Assembly (NCBI GenBank): GCA_017448185.1
Contig: JAFSLX010000067.1
Coordinates: 1 to 52,618, forward strand
DNA length: 52,618 nucleotides
Direction: 5' to 3'
Source: Bacteroidales bacterium
GTDB taxonomy: Bacteria; Bacteroidota; Bacteroidia; Bacteroidales; P3
The notes beneath the pieces are model-generated. The model saw only the letters and a program-made list of their open reading frames with translations, made no database searches and had not been told where the DNA came from. The position numbers and the translations under genes are program-made. Below are positions 35,607-44,800 of the stretch, piece after piece. Each line of letters opens with the position of its first letter. The first letter of the stretch is position 1.

Positions 35607-36608
35607 ATGACAGATAACCAGCAGATATATCGCTGTCATACTCACGACTACCGGGAGCCGTGCATCTACCTGCTGACAGTTACGGTTGAAGGGCGGCGTC
35701 CTGTGCTGGGTCATCTTGCCGGGGATATGTATACGGCCCATATAGAACTGACTCCGCTGGGGGAAGATGTGAGACATGAACTGTATGCCCTGTGCGACCG
35801 CTATCCGCAGCTGAGACTACCGCAATACCAGATTATGCCCGACCACGTGCATGTCATCCTACAGGTGACGGAGCGCCTGCCTAAACCACTCGGGAACCTC
35901 TTCTCATCGTGGAAGATAGCCTGCGGGCATGCCTATGGTAGAATTATGGCAGGCGCAAGCGCCTACCAACCGAACAAAGCCGACACAACATCGCCTGCCT
36001 CAGGGGCTTCGTTGGGCGAAGAGGCGCTTGCGCCGCGCTACCGCCGCCTTTTCTCCGAGGGCTACAACGACAGCATACTCACTGGCCGCGAGCAACTGCA
36101 GCATATGATAGCCTATGTGCGCGACAACCCACGTCGTCTGCTGATAAAACGAGCCTACACGTCCTACTTCACCATCCACCGGAACATCGACATCGCCGGC
36201 TACCGTTTCGACGCCATCGGTAACCTCGCCTTGTTTCAGAGGCCACTGATGGCCGTCCACTGTCGCCGCAGTTGGACAGAGGACGAGCAGCAGGCCTTCG
36301 CCGCCCAATGCATGAAGGCTTCTGAAGACGGAGCCGTTCTTATTGGGGCTTTCATCTCGAAAGCAGAGCAGGATATTGCCCACACGGCCAACGAGCATCA
36401 TCATCCACTGATACATCTCGTGGAGAACGGCTTCCCAGAGTTATACAAGCCCGTTGGACAGGCCTTCTATGCCTGCGCCGAAGGTCGTCTGCTGCTGTTG
36501 GCGCCTTGGAAATACCATGCAGGGCGCAAGGCCATCAGCCGTGAGCAATGCAACGCGCTGAACACCATGGCTGAAAGTATTGCGCAACCCAAGGGTCGCG
36601 CCACATAA
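35607..36608 (+). CDS. REP-associated Y1 transposase (RAYT-like) with a C-terminal Rossmann-like extension
   Basis: 333 residues from ATG 35607. IMPDHVHVIL is the HUH motif; the active tyrosine is probably in MIAYVRDNPRRLL. RAYTs are single-strand nucleases that act on REP palindromes and are usually ~150-200 residues. Here ~130 extra residues follow: LMAVHCRRSWTEDEQQAF, GAVLIGAFISKAEQDIA, HLVENGFPELYKP and ACAEGRLLLLAPW, which read like a DprA/LOG-type Rossmann fold. Residues ~115-145 are encoded by REP-like sequence. Inserted between GT10 and a GT2 gene. Confidence 0.8.
   Translation: MTDNQQIYRCHTHDYREPCIYLLTVTVEGRRPVLGHLAGDMYTAHIELTPLGEDVRHELYALCDRYPQLRLPQYQIMPDHVHVILQVTERLPKPLGNLFSSWKIACGHAYGRIMAGASAYQPNKADTTSPASGASLGEEALAPRYRRLFSEGYNDSILTGREQLQHMIAYVRDNPRRLLIKRAYTSYFTIHRNIDIAGYRFDAIGNLALFQRPLMAVHCRRSWTEDEQQAFAAQCMKASEDGAVLIGAFISKAEQDIAHTANEHHHPLIHLVENGFPELYKPVGQAFYACAEGRLLLLAPWKYHAGRKAISREQCNALNTMAESIAQPKGRAT
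35952..36034. repeat. Inverted REP palindromes inside the RAYT reading frame
   Basis: GGCGCAAGCGCC (35952-35963) and GGCGCTTGCGCC (36023-36034) are exact inverses 59 nt apart; between them CTTCG/CGAAG (36007-36021) forms a smaller hairpin. The first copy carries the same AACAAAGCCGA tail as the upstream REP. The stretch is translated in frame, adding a low-complexity linker (GASAYQPNKAD ... EALAPRY). Confidence 0.65.
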
Positions 36609-36627
36609 CAAAGCCCCAATCACACCA

Positions 36628-37587
36628 ATGCCTACTTTCTCCATTATCATACCAGCCTACAACGCCGAAGCTTTCCTACTTAAGTGCCTTGACAGCATCT
36701 TCTCACAGGAGTTTGACGATTATGAGGTGATTGTCGTAAATGATGGGAGCACTGATGAGACGGCAGCCCTGCTGGAGGGATACGCGTCTAAACATCATAA
36801 GCTGCAGGTGCTTACCCAAATCAACCAAGGTATGGCCACAGCTCGAAACCGAGGCATGGAGGTGGCTCAAGGCGACTACATCCTCTTCGTGGACAGCGAC
36901 GACAGACTTTGCCCCAACGCTCTTGCGACCCTTGCTCCACACCTCAACGGAGAGGATATTATTGGATTCGGCGTACAAATATACAACGAAAACATCGGCA
37001 TCTACACCGACAACCCCATACAGCCCACCACAGCCATGTCTGGCTGGGACTATTTCAACCGTTATCGACTCAAATCTACCCCTGTCCACTTTGTCTGCAT
37101 CTGGCAACGTGTATATCACCGAGGCTTCCTTGAAAAGAATAGCTTGCGTTTCGCCGAAGGTCTGAAGCGAGCCGAGGACGACCTCTTCACCACCATGGCT
37201 TTCCTTCTCGCTCAACGGGTGAAAGCCATTTCAAGTTGCCTTTATGCCTACACTGTGCGCCAAGGCAGCATAACCCGAAGCAGCGACCCGAAACTCGATG
37301 CCGACAGCTGGCGTGTCCAGCAGACCCTTGCCGACACCTTCATTCCTATGCAAGGTATTGACAAAACGGTCATTTACCGAGTGCTTGCATCAAACTATAT
37401 CAACCATCTCACCACAAAAGGCAACCACCTGACCAAGGCCGAATGGAAGCAATTCCGGAAGGTCTGCATCACTCCACGTCACCGTCGGCTCTACAGCATC
37501 GCCCGTATCAGTCCCGCACTACTAAGATTCTATAATCACTTATGCTCTTTTGCTATTGAAAGAAAGTTCCTAACGGAACATCATTAA
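36628..37587 (+). CDS. Glycosyltransferase family 2
   Basis: 319 residues from ATG 36628. SIIIPAYNAEAFLLKCLDSI, VIVVNDGSTDETAALLEGY, NQGMATARNRGMEVAQGDYI and LFVDSDDRLCPNAL with the DSDD site; RAEDDLFTTMAFL is the acceptor acid. Classic inverting capsule GT2. It begins ~20 nt after the RAYT stop. Confidence 0.9.
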   Translation: MPTFSIIIPAYNAEAFLLKCLDSIFSQEFDDYEVIVVNDGSTDETAALLEGYASKHHKLQVLTQINQGMATARNRGMEVAQGDYILFVDSDDRLCPNALATLAPHLNGEDIIGFGVQIYNENIGIYTDNPIQPTTAMSGWDYFNRYRLKSTPVHFVCIWQRVYHRGFLEKNSLRFAEGLKRAEDDLFTTMAFLLAQRVKAISSCLYAYTVRQGSITRSSDPKLDADSWRVQQTLADTFIPMQGIDKTVIYRVLASNYINHLTTKGNHLTKAEWKQFRKVCITPRHRRLYSIARISPALLRFYNHLCSFAIERKFLTEHH

Positions 37588-37600
37588 TTCGTATAGGAAC

Positions 37601-39007
37601 ATGCTTTTTACGTCAATTGAGTTCTTCGTATTCCTTCCGGTAGTATTCGCACTCTACTGGTTGCTACGCAAGCAGCTGCGATTGCAGAACCTGCTGGTAG
37701 TGGTGGCCTCATACGTCTTCTACGGCTGGTGGGACTGGCGATTTCTGTTGCTTATAGCCTTTACCACCCTGTGTTCCTACATCAGCGGACTTATAATCGA
37801 GAAAAAACAATGGGGAAAGGCAGCATTGTGGACAAATATCATTGTCAACTTGGCCATCTTAGGCCTTTTCAAATACTACGACTTTTTCGCGGTCGAGTTA
37901 GCTAAACTAATAGGCTGCTCTGGTGACAGCGTAATGTTGCATCTCATATTGCCGGTGGGCATCTCGTTCTACACTTTCCAGGCACTCTCCTATTCCATCG
38001 ATGTATATCGCAACAAATTGGAGCCCACACGCGACATCATTGCATTTTTCGCATACGTAAGCTTTTTTCCTCAGTTGGTGGCCGGTCCTATTGAGCGAGC
38101 TACTAATCTGCTGCCACAATTCCATAAACATAGGGAGTTCAACTACTCTATGGCCGTCGACGGTGTACGCCAGATGCTCTGGGGCTTTTTCAAGAAAGTC
38201 GTGATTGCAGACAACTGCGCCATTTACGTGGACGATATATGGGGAAATATCGCAGGACAAAGCAGTGTTAATCTTGCCGTGGCAGCAGCACTCTTTTCTG
38301 TACAGATTTACTGCGACTTCTCGGGCTATAGCGACATCGCCATCGGTACCGCTAAACTTTTTGACATCAGACTAATGCGAAACTTCAATGTACCGTACTT
38401 CAGTCGTGACATTGCCGAATTCTGGCGTAGGTGGCACATTTCGCTGACCACATGGTTCCGCGACTACGTCTATATTCCATTGGGAGGCAGTCGTGTTAAC
38501 AAAGTAAAAATCATTCGCAACACATTCATCATCTTTCTCGTCAGTGGTCTTTGGCATGGTGCCAACTGGACATTCCTCGCATGGGGAGCATTCCATGCAC
38601 TGCTGTTCCTGCCGTTGATTCTAATGGGCAAGAACCGCAAACATACCGATATTGTGGCAACCGACCACTGGCTACCAACAATAAAGGAATTAGGACAGAT
38701 GTTGCTCACCTTTATCCTCGCAGCTTTAGGGTGGATACTCTTCCGCAGCCAAAGTATCGGCGAAGCCTTCGAATTTTTTGCAGGACTATCCTCCAACGGC
38801 CTGGCCGGAACCAGCCTTCCCCTGCGCACACTGACCTTTGTAATATTATTGCTCTTGATTGAATGGGTGCAACGCAAACGTGAGCATGGACTTGACATGT
38901 CGGGTGTGCGTAACGGCGTGGTACGCTATGCCTTTTATATAGCGACACTGGCCATGATATTCGTATTCGGTGTGTTCAACGAGACCTTCATCTACTTCCA
39001 ATTCTGA
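37601..39007 (+). CDS. MBOAT-family O-acyltransferase (AlgI-like)
   Basis: 468 residues, about ten membrane segments. LPVGISFYTFQALSYSIDVY, FFPQLVAGPIERA, FWRRWHISLTTWFRDYVYIPLGG (~274-297) and SGLWHGANWTF with the invariant His near 319. AlgI/DltB-type enzymes pass acetyl or other acyl groups across the membrane for O-acylation of extracellular polymers. Followed 4 nt later by an SGNH-like partner, as in alginate and cellulose acetylation systems. Confidence 0.93.
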   Translation: MLFTSIEFFVFLPVVFALYWLLRKQLRLQNLLVVVASYVFYGWWDWRFLLLIAFTTLCSYISGLIIEKKQWGKAALWTNIIVNLAILGLFKYYDFFAVELAKLIGCSGDSVMLHLILPVGISFYTFQALSYSIDVYRNKLEPTRDIIAFFAYVSFFPQLVAGPIERATNLLPQFHKHREFNYSMAVDGVRQMLWGFFKKVVIADNCAIYVDDIWGNIAGQSSVNLAVAAALFSVQIYCDFSGYSDIAIGTAKLFDIRLMRNFNVPYFSRDIAEFWRRWHISLTTWFRDYVYIPLGGSRVNKVKIIRNTFIIFLVSGLWHGANWTFLAWGAFHALLFLPLILMGKNRKHTDIVATDHWLPTIKELGQMLLTFILAALGWILFRSQSIGEAFEFFAGLSSNGLAGTSLPLRTLTFVILLLLIEWVQRKREHGLDMSGVRNGVVRYAFYIATLAMIFVFGVFNETFIYFQF

Positions 39008-39011
39008 ACCC

Positions 39012-39938
39012 ATGAAACGATTTCTCATAAAAACTATCATTACCATAGTGGCATTGTGTGCTACAGCTTTTGGCCTCGACATATTGATTACCAACAATCT
39101 GAAACATTCCGATGCACGCATGTTCAACACCTACAACGCCATCTACAGCGACACACTGCAATGCAATGCCGTGGTGATGGGATCCTCTCGCGGACAGGTG
39201 CAGTACGATGTCCGCATACTCGACAGCATTGCCGGCCTCAACAGTTATAATATCAGTGTCGACGGCCGTTGCATCGATGCGGAAGTGGTTATTTATAATG
39301 CCTATCGACACCATGCCCCCAGGCCCAAGGTCATCATCCAGAACATCGACTGGGGGACACTTCAGATGAGCAACGGTTACGAACGCGAACAATACTTACC
39401 CTATTTGGACAAAGATGACCTTTTCGACCAAACCTGCGAGAACGAAGGTTTCTCATGGGCTGACCGCTGGTTGCCTCTCGTCCGCTATGCCGGCTATCGG
39501 AATATAATTTTTGAAGGCCTTGGTCTTCCTGCCAAAGTGGCACGTCCTAAAAACATATACAAAGGATATATTGCCGTCGATGCACCGTGGGATGGAAGTG
39601 CTTTCCAAAACATCGACACCCTTGGTTTCGAATACAACCCTCAGGCCGTGACAATATTCGAAAAGTATTTGGCTCAATGCCAAAAGGAAGGCATCCATGT
39701 GGTGATGGTCTACGCGCCCTTCTATATCGGTGCCACGCGCAAGATGGGCCACGGCGTGGATTCAATGTTTGCGATCTATCAATCGTTTGCCGACCGCTAT
39801 GGCTGCGACATCCTCAACTACATATACGACAGCATTAGCTACGACACGCTCAACTTTTACAACGCCAGCCACATGAACCATCGTGGAGCGGAACAATTTT
39901 CCATCAAACTTGCGAACGACCTGAAAGAACTATTGTAA
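39012..39938 (+). CDS. SGNH-like periplasmic acyltransferase partner of the MBOAT protein
   Basis: 308 residues from ATG 39012. One N-terminal membrane anchor (FLIKTIITIVALCATAFGLDIL), then NAVVMGSSRGQVQYD with the nucleophile-type Ser, and YNASHMNHRGAEQFS near the C terminus with the catalytic-type His. This is the DltD/AlgJ-like arrangement. Likely receives acyl groups from the MBOAT protein and places them on the glycan in the periplasm. Confidence 0.8.
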   Translation: MKRFLIKTIITIVALCATAFGLDILITNNLKHSDARMFNTYNAIYSDTLQCNAVVMGSSRGQVQYDVRILDSIAGLNSYNISVDGRCIDAEVVIYNAYRHHAPRPKVIIQNIDWGTLQMSNGYEREQYLPYLDKDDLFDQTCENEGFSWADRWLPLVRYAGYRNIIFEGLGLPAKVARPKNIYKGYIAVDAPWDGSAFQNIDTLGFEYNPQAVTIFEKYLAQCQKEGIHVVMVYAPFYIGATRKMGHGVDSMFAIYQSFADRYGCDILNYIYDSISYDTLNFYNASHMNHRGAEQFSIKLANDLKELL

Positions 39939-40044
39939 TGAAAAAAAACTCATGTTCGGCACTCGACCCGAGGTTATGTTGTGAAGTAACAGGGGTTCCC
40001 ACCAATTCAACTGCTTACCACGCCACGGCTCATGCCGCCCCCCC

Positions 40045-40104
40045 TTCGGCGACGGCTATAAGGTGAAGCTCATCGATGATTTTATTGTCTATCACAGTAT
40101 ATAA
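40045..40104 (+). pseudogene. Possible vestigial C-terminal tail of a lost gene
   Basis: The 166-nt gap after the SGNH gene has no start-to-stop gene. In the frame ending TAA 40102-40104 it reads FGDGYKVKLIDDFIVYHSI, which looks protein-like and ends right against the next ATG at 40105. It may be the remnant of an upstream gene that was coupled to the next one. Weak evidence. Confidence 0.25.
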
Positions 40105-41034
40105 ATGGCCAACACACCCTCCATCGCTATTATCTTGCCTTACTTCGGTCAATGGCCCCAATGGGCTGGATTGTTTTTCGAGTCGTGCCGTCAAAACGCG
40201 ACCATAGATTTCTTTTTTTTCACTGACTGCGAGCCTCCAGCAACTTCAGCCCCCAACTTACACTTTCAAAGGATATGTTTTGCTGATTATTGCAACTTTG
40301 TCAGCAAACGGCTGGGAATCAACTTCCACCCCGTCAAACCTTACAAACTTTGCGACCTGAAACCTTATTATAGCTATATCCATCAGGACGAGCTCAAGAA
40401 CTATGATTTTTATGGATTCGGCGATATTGACCTCGTGTGGGGTGACATCCGTAAATTCTACACCGATGATATACTACAAAAAAACGACGTACTGTCGACC
40501 CACGCCGACCGTCTTTCATGACATCTGACATTAATGCGTAATACGCCTCGATACACGCAGTTACCGTTGCAGATAAAAAAGTGGAAAGAAAAACTCACCT
40601 CGCCCGAGAATCACGCTTTGGATGAAATCGACCTCACCCGTATAATATATCCTGCAGCCCCGTTATTGTGGAAAATACACCGCCAAATCTTTTTCCGGTT
40701 CCACTTTCAAGATGAATGGATGGCATACAATCAATTCTGTGACTGTGTCAACCGCGTTACATTACCGCGAAGAATCTATTTTAAAGAACAATTTACCACA
40801 CCATGGTTCACCGATACGGAGGCTACCGACCCGAGCGTAGTGGCCACATATTGTTGGCACTATCGCGACGGAAAAGTATTCTGCAAGCAAACAGGAGCCG
40901 AACTGCCATATCTGCACTTTCTAAGCTTAAAAAAATATTGGAAGGGTGACTTCTGCACAATTGTCGACAATTGGAACAATGTTGAAATTGGCTTGCGGGG
41001 AATTCGGGATATGTACGCCACTGGTAATCAATAA
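40105..41034 (+). pseudogene. DUF6625-like glycosyltransferase gene with one in-frame TGA
   Basis: Two open segments, 40105-40521 and 40534-41034, are in the same frame, separated by TGA at 40519-40521 (codon 139). First part: AIILPYFGQWPQWAGLFFES, FFFFTDCEPP, VKPYKLCDLKPYYSYI, FYGFGDIDLVWGDIRKFY. After the stop the frame continues HLTLMRNTPRYTQL, where the family has SGHLTL-type sequence, so GGA (Gly) to TGA explains it. Everything else looks intact. Either a recent nonsense mutation, a sequencing error, or read-through. Joined product would be 309 residues. Confidence 0.8.
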
Positions 41035-41100
41035 TATAGATATAAGCAATAGCATAACATACTGTAAGTCAAACAAATCGTCGTAGCTGATTCACGTCAG

Positions 41101-41133
41101 ACCGAACCAAACCCGAACCAAACCCGTCCCGAT
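41101..41133 (+). repeat. Short 11-bp-period direct repeat, fourth sequence family
   Basis: ACCGAACCAAA (41101), CCCGAACCAAA (41112) and CCCGTCCCGAT (41123), three consecutive 11-mers in the 141-nt gap between the DUF6625-like gene and a GT2 gene. No inverted arm is obvious. Nothing else is seen in the gap. Confidence 0.6.
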
Positions 41134-41175
41134 TTCGGCAAATCTTATGAAGTTGCCGCCCACACAAAAACAAAT

Positions 41176-42126
41176 ATGCCATACTTTTCCGTCATTATAC
41201 CGCTCTATAATAAAGCGCCTTACATCCGCAAGACCGTGGAAAGCGTGTTTGGACAGACTTTTGGCGATTTTGAACTGATAATTGTCGACAACGGATCTAA
41301 CGACGGAAGCAGCGAGATCGTGTCACAATTCAACGACCCACGCCTCTCTGTCCACCGTATGGAGGAGAATATCGGTGTCAGCAATGCCCGCAATATAGGT
41401 GTCGAATTATCCTCGGCGCCCTATGTCACTTTTCTTGATGCCGACGACTGGTGGGAGTCCACTTTCCTCGAGGAAATGAAAGGACTGATTGAGAGACACC
41501 CCAATGTGGGAATTTATGGCACAAAATATTATATCGTGAAAAATGGAAAAAAGCGTGTCGCCCCCATTGGCGTGAAAGAAGATTTTATAGAAGGAGAAAT
41601 CAATTATTGCCGAGTCTACGCGAAAACACTATGTATGCCGTTGACCAGTATCACCGTAGCCATACCGCGCACAATCTTTGATGAGACAGGGGGGTTCCCT
41701 CCAAATATCAAACTGGGAGAAGACTTCATTCTATGGGTACAAGTGGCACTGAAACATCCTGTAGTACTACTGAACAAACCATTGAGCAACTACAATCAGG
41801 ATGTAGACGCTTCATTCAGAGGAACCCATAATAAGAGATACGACCCGGATACTTTTATGACCTTCCATTTCAACCAATTCGTGGATGAGGAGGCAAGGAA
41901 CCATGACCTAAAAATGTTGCTGGACAGGCTTAGAGTGTACACATTGATGAACTTCAGAACAAGCAATTTGTTTCCTGATAAAGTGCAAAATGAGATTTGC
42001 AAGGTGGATTTCAAAAACGTAGAACCAATTTATAAATTTTATTATAAAGCACCATATTGGGTGGTGAAACCATACTTGGAGAGCATTCGTCTGCTTTCGA
42101 CCATTAAACGTAAGTTAAAGAAATGA
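41176..42126 (+). CDS. Glycosyltransferase family 2
   Basis: 316 residues. SVIIPLYNKAPYIRKTVESV, LIIVDNGSNDGSSEIV, NIGVSNARNIGVELSSA and VTFLDADDWWESTFL with the DADD metal site; LGEDFILWVQVAL as acceptor acid. GT-A inverting enzyme. Basic C terminus (STIKRKLKK). Overlaps the next gene by 4 nt. Confidence 0.9.
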   Translation: MPYFSVIIPLYNKAPYIRKTVESVFGQTFGDFELIIVDNGSNDGSSEIVSQFNDPRLSVHRMEENIGVSNARNIGVELSSAPYVTFLDADDWWESTFLEEMKGLIERHPNVGIYGTKYYIVKNGKKRVAPIGVKEDFIEGEINYCRVYAKTLCMPLTSITVAIPRTIFDETGGFPPNIKLGEDFILWVQVALKHPVVLLNKPLSNYNQDVDASFRGTHNKRYDPDTFMTFHFNQFVDEEARNHDLKMLLDRLRVYTLMNFRTSNLFPDKVQNEICKVDFKNVEPIYKFYYKAPYWVVKPYLESIRLLSTIKRKLKK

Positions 42127-42668
42127 AACTATTGAAAAAACTACTATCGCGCCTGCGTGGCGAGCAGAACATTGACAAATTGGTCCGACGCGGACTGACC
42201 ATAGGTCGCAATTGCAAGTTGGGCAGCTGTATTATTGATCCGTCGCATTGCTTTCATATCACTATCGGTAACAATGTAACTTTTGGACCAGGGGTGCATG
42301 TCTTGGCCCACGACGCAAGCACGAAGTTGTTCCTCAACTACACACGCGTGGCGAATGTCAGCATTGGCAGCAATGTGTTTATCGGGGCTCATAGCATTGT
42401 GCTGCCCGGAGTGACTATAGGCGACAACGTGATTATCGGTGCCGGTAGTGTTGTGAACCGTAACATTCCGTCAGCATCGGTGGCTGTGGGTGTACCAGCC
42501 CGTGTGATAAAACCTTTGGCTGAATATCTTGAAGCAAGAAAAAAGGAGATGTCAGCCGACATTTTATTTGGAGATGAGTATACCTTAAGGAATCCCGACT
42601 TCAGTGTTGAACACAGGCAAAAATTGGTTGATGCCTGTAACAAGTTTGGACAAATCTACGTAAAATGA
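42123..42668 (+). CDS. Hexapeptide-repeat acetyltransferase
   Basis: 181 residues. Left-handed beta helix from ~residue 25 (GLTIGRNCKLGSCI) to 130 (GAGSVVNRNIPSASVAVGVPARVI), with HDAST near 60 giving the catalytic His. Acetyl-CoA-dependent O-acetylation of a sugar nucleotide or glycan, maltose-acetyltransferase type. Sits between two glycosyltransferases with 4-nt overlaps on both sides. Confidence 0.88.
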   Translation: MKLLKKLLSRLRGEQNIDKLVRRGLTIGRNCKLGSCIIDPSHCFHITIGNNVTFGPGVHVLAHDASTKLFLNYTRVANVSIGSNVFIGAHSIVLPGVTIGDNVIIGAGSVVNRNIPSASVAVGVPARVIKPLAEYLEARKKEMSADILFGDEYTLRNPDFSVEHRQKLVDACNKFGQIYVK

Positions 42669-43384
42669 TTCCACGAAAGATACATTACTGTTGGTTTGGC
42701 CATAACGAGTTGCCCCAGGAAGCAAAAGACTGCATTGCCACGTGGCATAAATATATGCCCGACTGGGAATACAAACTGTGGAACGAGGAGAACTTTGATA
42801 TCGGATGTATGCCCTATACTGCTGAAGCATACGCTGCCGACAAGATGGCATTTGTGAGCGACGTAGCACGATTGAAGGCACTGTACGAGGAAGGCGGTGT
42901 TTATCTTGACACTGACGTAGAGATATTTCAGACATTGGAGCAATTGCTAACACATAAAGCCTTCGCGGGATTTGAAGGCAGCAAGTACAAACCTGTTGGC
43001 ACCTGTGTAATGGCATCTGAAGCACATTGCGAATGGTTAAGCGAGATTCTGGAAGCCTATAGCGACCGACATTTTATATTACCCGACGGCACACTCGACC
43101 TTACCACCAACGTGCAGTTTATCACGGCCATCATGACCAAGAACGGTTTTCGACAGGATGGTACAGAACAAGACTACAAAGATTTGCATATTTTCCCAGT
43201 GGATTATTTTTCTCCGCGCCACACTACAGGCGAATACATCCGAACCGAAAATACTTATTGTGAACACAAGGGACTGGCCTCATGGAACAACAAAACGAAA
43301 GGCTGGAAAGATGCGGTGCGAACAATAGTGGGTCGGCGCAATATGACCCGTCTTATAAAAATTAAACGAAAACTAATTGGATAA
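42665..43384 (+). CDS. Glycosyltransferase family 32 (OCH1-like)
   Basis: 239 residues. IPRKIHYCWFGHNELPQEA, YKLWNEENFD, AFVSDVARLKALYEEGGVYLDTDVEI: the R-x3-L...GG-Y-D-D pattern of GT32 with DTD metal site. Retaining transferase, often Gal, Glc or mannose type. C terminus basic. The next gene starts 3 nt later. Confidence 0.92.
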   Translation: MIPRKIHYCWFGHNELPQEAKDCIATWHKYMPDWEYKLWNEENFDIGCMPYTAEAYAADKMAFVSDVARLKALYEEGGVYLDTDVEIFQTLEQLLTHKAFAGFEGSKYKPVGTCVMASEAHCEWLSEILEAYSDRHFILPDGTLDLTTNVQFITAIMTKNGFRQDGTEQDYKDLHIFPVDYFSPRHTTGEYIRTENTYCEHKGLASWNNKTKGWKDAVRTIVGRRNMTRLIKIKRKLIG

Positions 43385-43387
43385 ACC

Positions 43388-44791
43388 ATGGTTCCATATC
43401 TTCCTAACAAATTAGCCACTACCGCCATTGCCATCTACTTAGGGACACTGGCAACAGTAACCATTGTCTATTATCGTTATGCATTGTCTATCGACTTCAT
43501 TCTGATAAACATCATGTGGGTGGTGGGATTCTTCCTGCTGAGCGCATACTGTAGTCGCAAATGGAAAGACATACCTCAAAAAGCATTGTTACGCAACTTA
43601 TTCCTCACCGCGTTAGGTCTACGCTGGGCTTGGGCCATTTTTGCTTATTTCTTCTACATCTTCAAGACCGGTGTTCCTTTCGAGTTTTCGGCAGGAGACT
43701 CCATCTGGTACTATGAAGAAAGTATGGGTAATGTGCACGCTCCAATAAGTGCAGTATGGGACTACCTGTTTGTCCACACCGACACCATATCCGATTCAGG
43801 TTATGTATTTTACCTGTCATTACTTTCAAAAATCACAGGGTATAGCATGCTGATACCACGGTTGGTAAACTGCATTTTCAGCGCCGCAACAGTGTTGCTC
43901 ATATATTTCCTTGCCAAACGCAACATCAATGAGGAGGTCGGTCGGATGGCTGCCATATTCACTTGTTTTATGCCCAATTTTATTTATTATTGTGGTATGA
44001 ATTTGAAAGAGCCATTCATGATTTTCCTACTTGTGGCATTTTTAGAGCGAGCCGATTATTTAATCAGAAGCAAAAAATATAACGTATGGACAATTGCAGT
44101 ACCCGTCATACTGCTTATCAGTCTTTTCTCCTTCCGTACCGTACTCGGTGGTGCTGCTGTTTTTTCTCTCGCCTCTGCGCTGGTTTTCACCAACACTACA
44201 GTTGTTGGACGTAAAAAGCGCATCATGCTAATTGCATGGGGTGTACTGGCTGCGGTGACCTTGGCTGGTGGCACTATCATGAATGAGGTTGAAGCCACTT
44301 GGGACGACCGAGCAAACAACCAATCGAATAAACGACTACAGCAAACCGTGCGCGGAAACCAATGGGCCAAATATGCCACTGGTTCTGTAATGGCTCCCTT
44401 GATGTTCGTCATGCCATTCCCAACAATGGTGGATGTGAACGAACAATATAACCAACAAATGATTGGCGGAGGCAACTATGTACGTAACTTCTTCGGAGGC
44501 TTCGTGCTCATCGCCCTATTCAGTTCCATTTTCATCACAATGAATTGGCGAAATCTATCGTTAATCCTCTCGTTCGTCATTGCATATCTTGGCATTATAT
44601 CCACCAGCGGATTCGCCAACTCGGAACGATTTCTACTACCAGGACTTCCCATATTGCTTATCTTATCGGCTTACGGTATCTCACTACTTAACGCCAAGAA
44701 TTATAGGTTTATCAAAATATGGTATTGGGTGGTGCCACTGATGGCTTTCGGATGGGTATATTTCAAGCTCGGTTCTCGCGGCTTAATTTAA
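43388..44791 (+). CDS. Multi-pass membrane protein, GT-C or polymerase-like
   Basis: 467 residues with about eleven hydrophobic segments. After a few helices comes a loop AGDSIWYYEESMGN, which could carry the acidic site of a GT-C transferase; AKRNINEEVGRMAAIFTCF and MNLKEPFMIFLLVAFLERAD resemble the ArnT/PMT-like superfamily. An O-antigen polymerase is the alternative; sequence alone cannot separate them. It is the only candidate polymerase in the locus. Confidence 0.6.
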   Translation: MVPYLPNKLATTAIAIYLGTLATVTIVYYRYALSIDFILINIMWVVGFFLLSAYCSRKWKDIPQKALLRNLFLTALGLRWAWAIFAYFFYIFKTGVPFEFSAGDSIWYYEESMGNVHAPISAVWDYLFVHTDTISDSGYVFYLSLLSKITGYSMLIPRLVNCIFSAATVLLIYFLAKRNINEEVGRMAAIFTCFMPNFIYYCGMNLKEPFMIFLLVAFLERADYLIRSKKYNVWTIAVPVILLISLFSFRTVLGGAAVFSLASALVFTNTTVVGRKKRIMLIAWGVLAAVTLAGGTIMNEVEATWDDRANNQSNKRLQQTVRGNQWAKYATGSVMAPLMFVMPFPTMVDVNEQYNQQMIGGGNYVRNFFGGFVLIALFSSIFITMNWRNLSLILSFVIAYLGIISTSGFANSERFLLPGLPILLILSAYGISLLNAKNYRFIKIWYWVVPLMAFGWVYFKLGSRGLI

Positions 44792-44800
44792 AACAACGTG

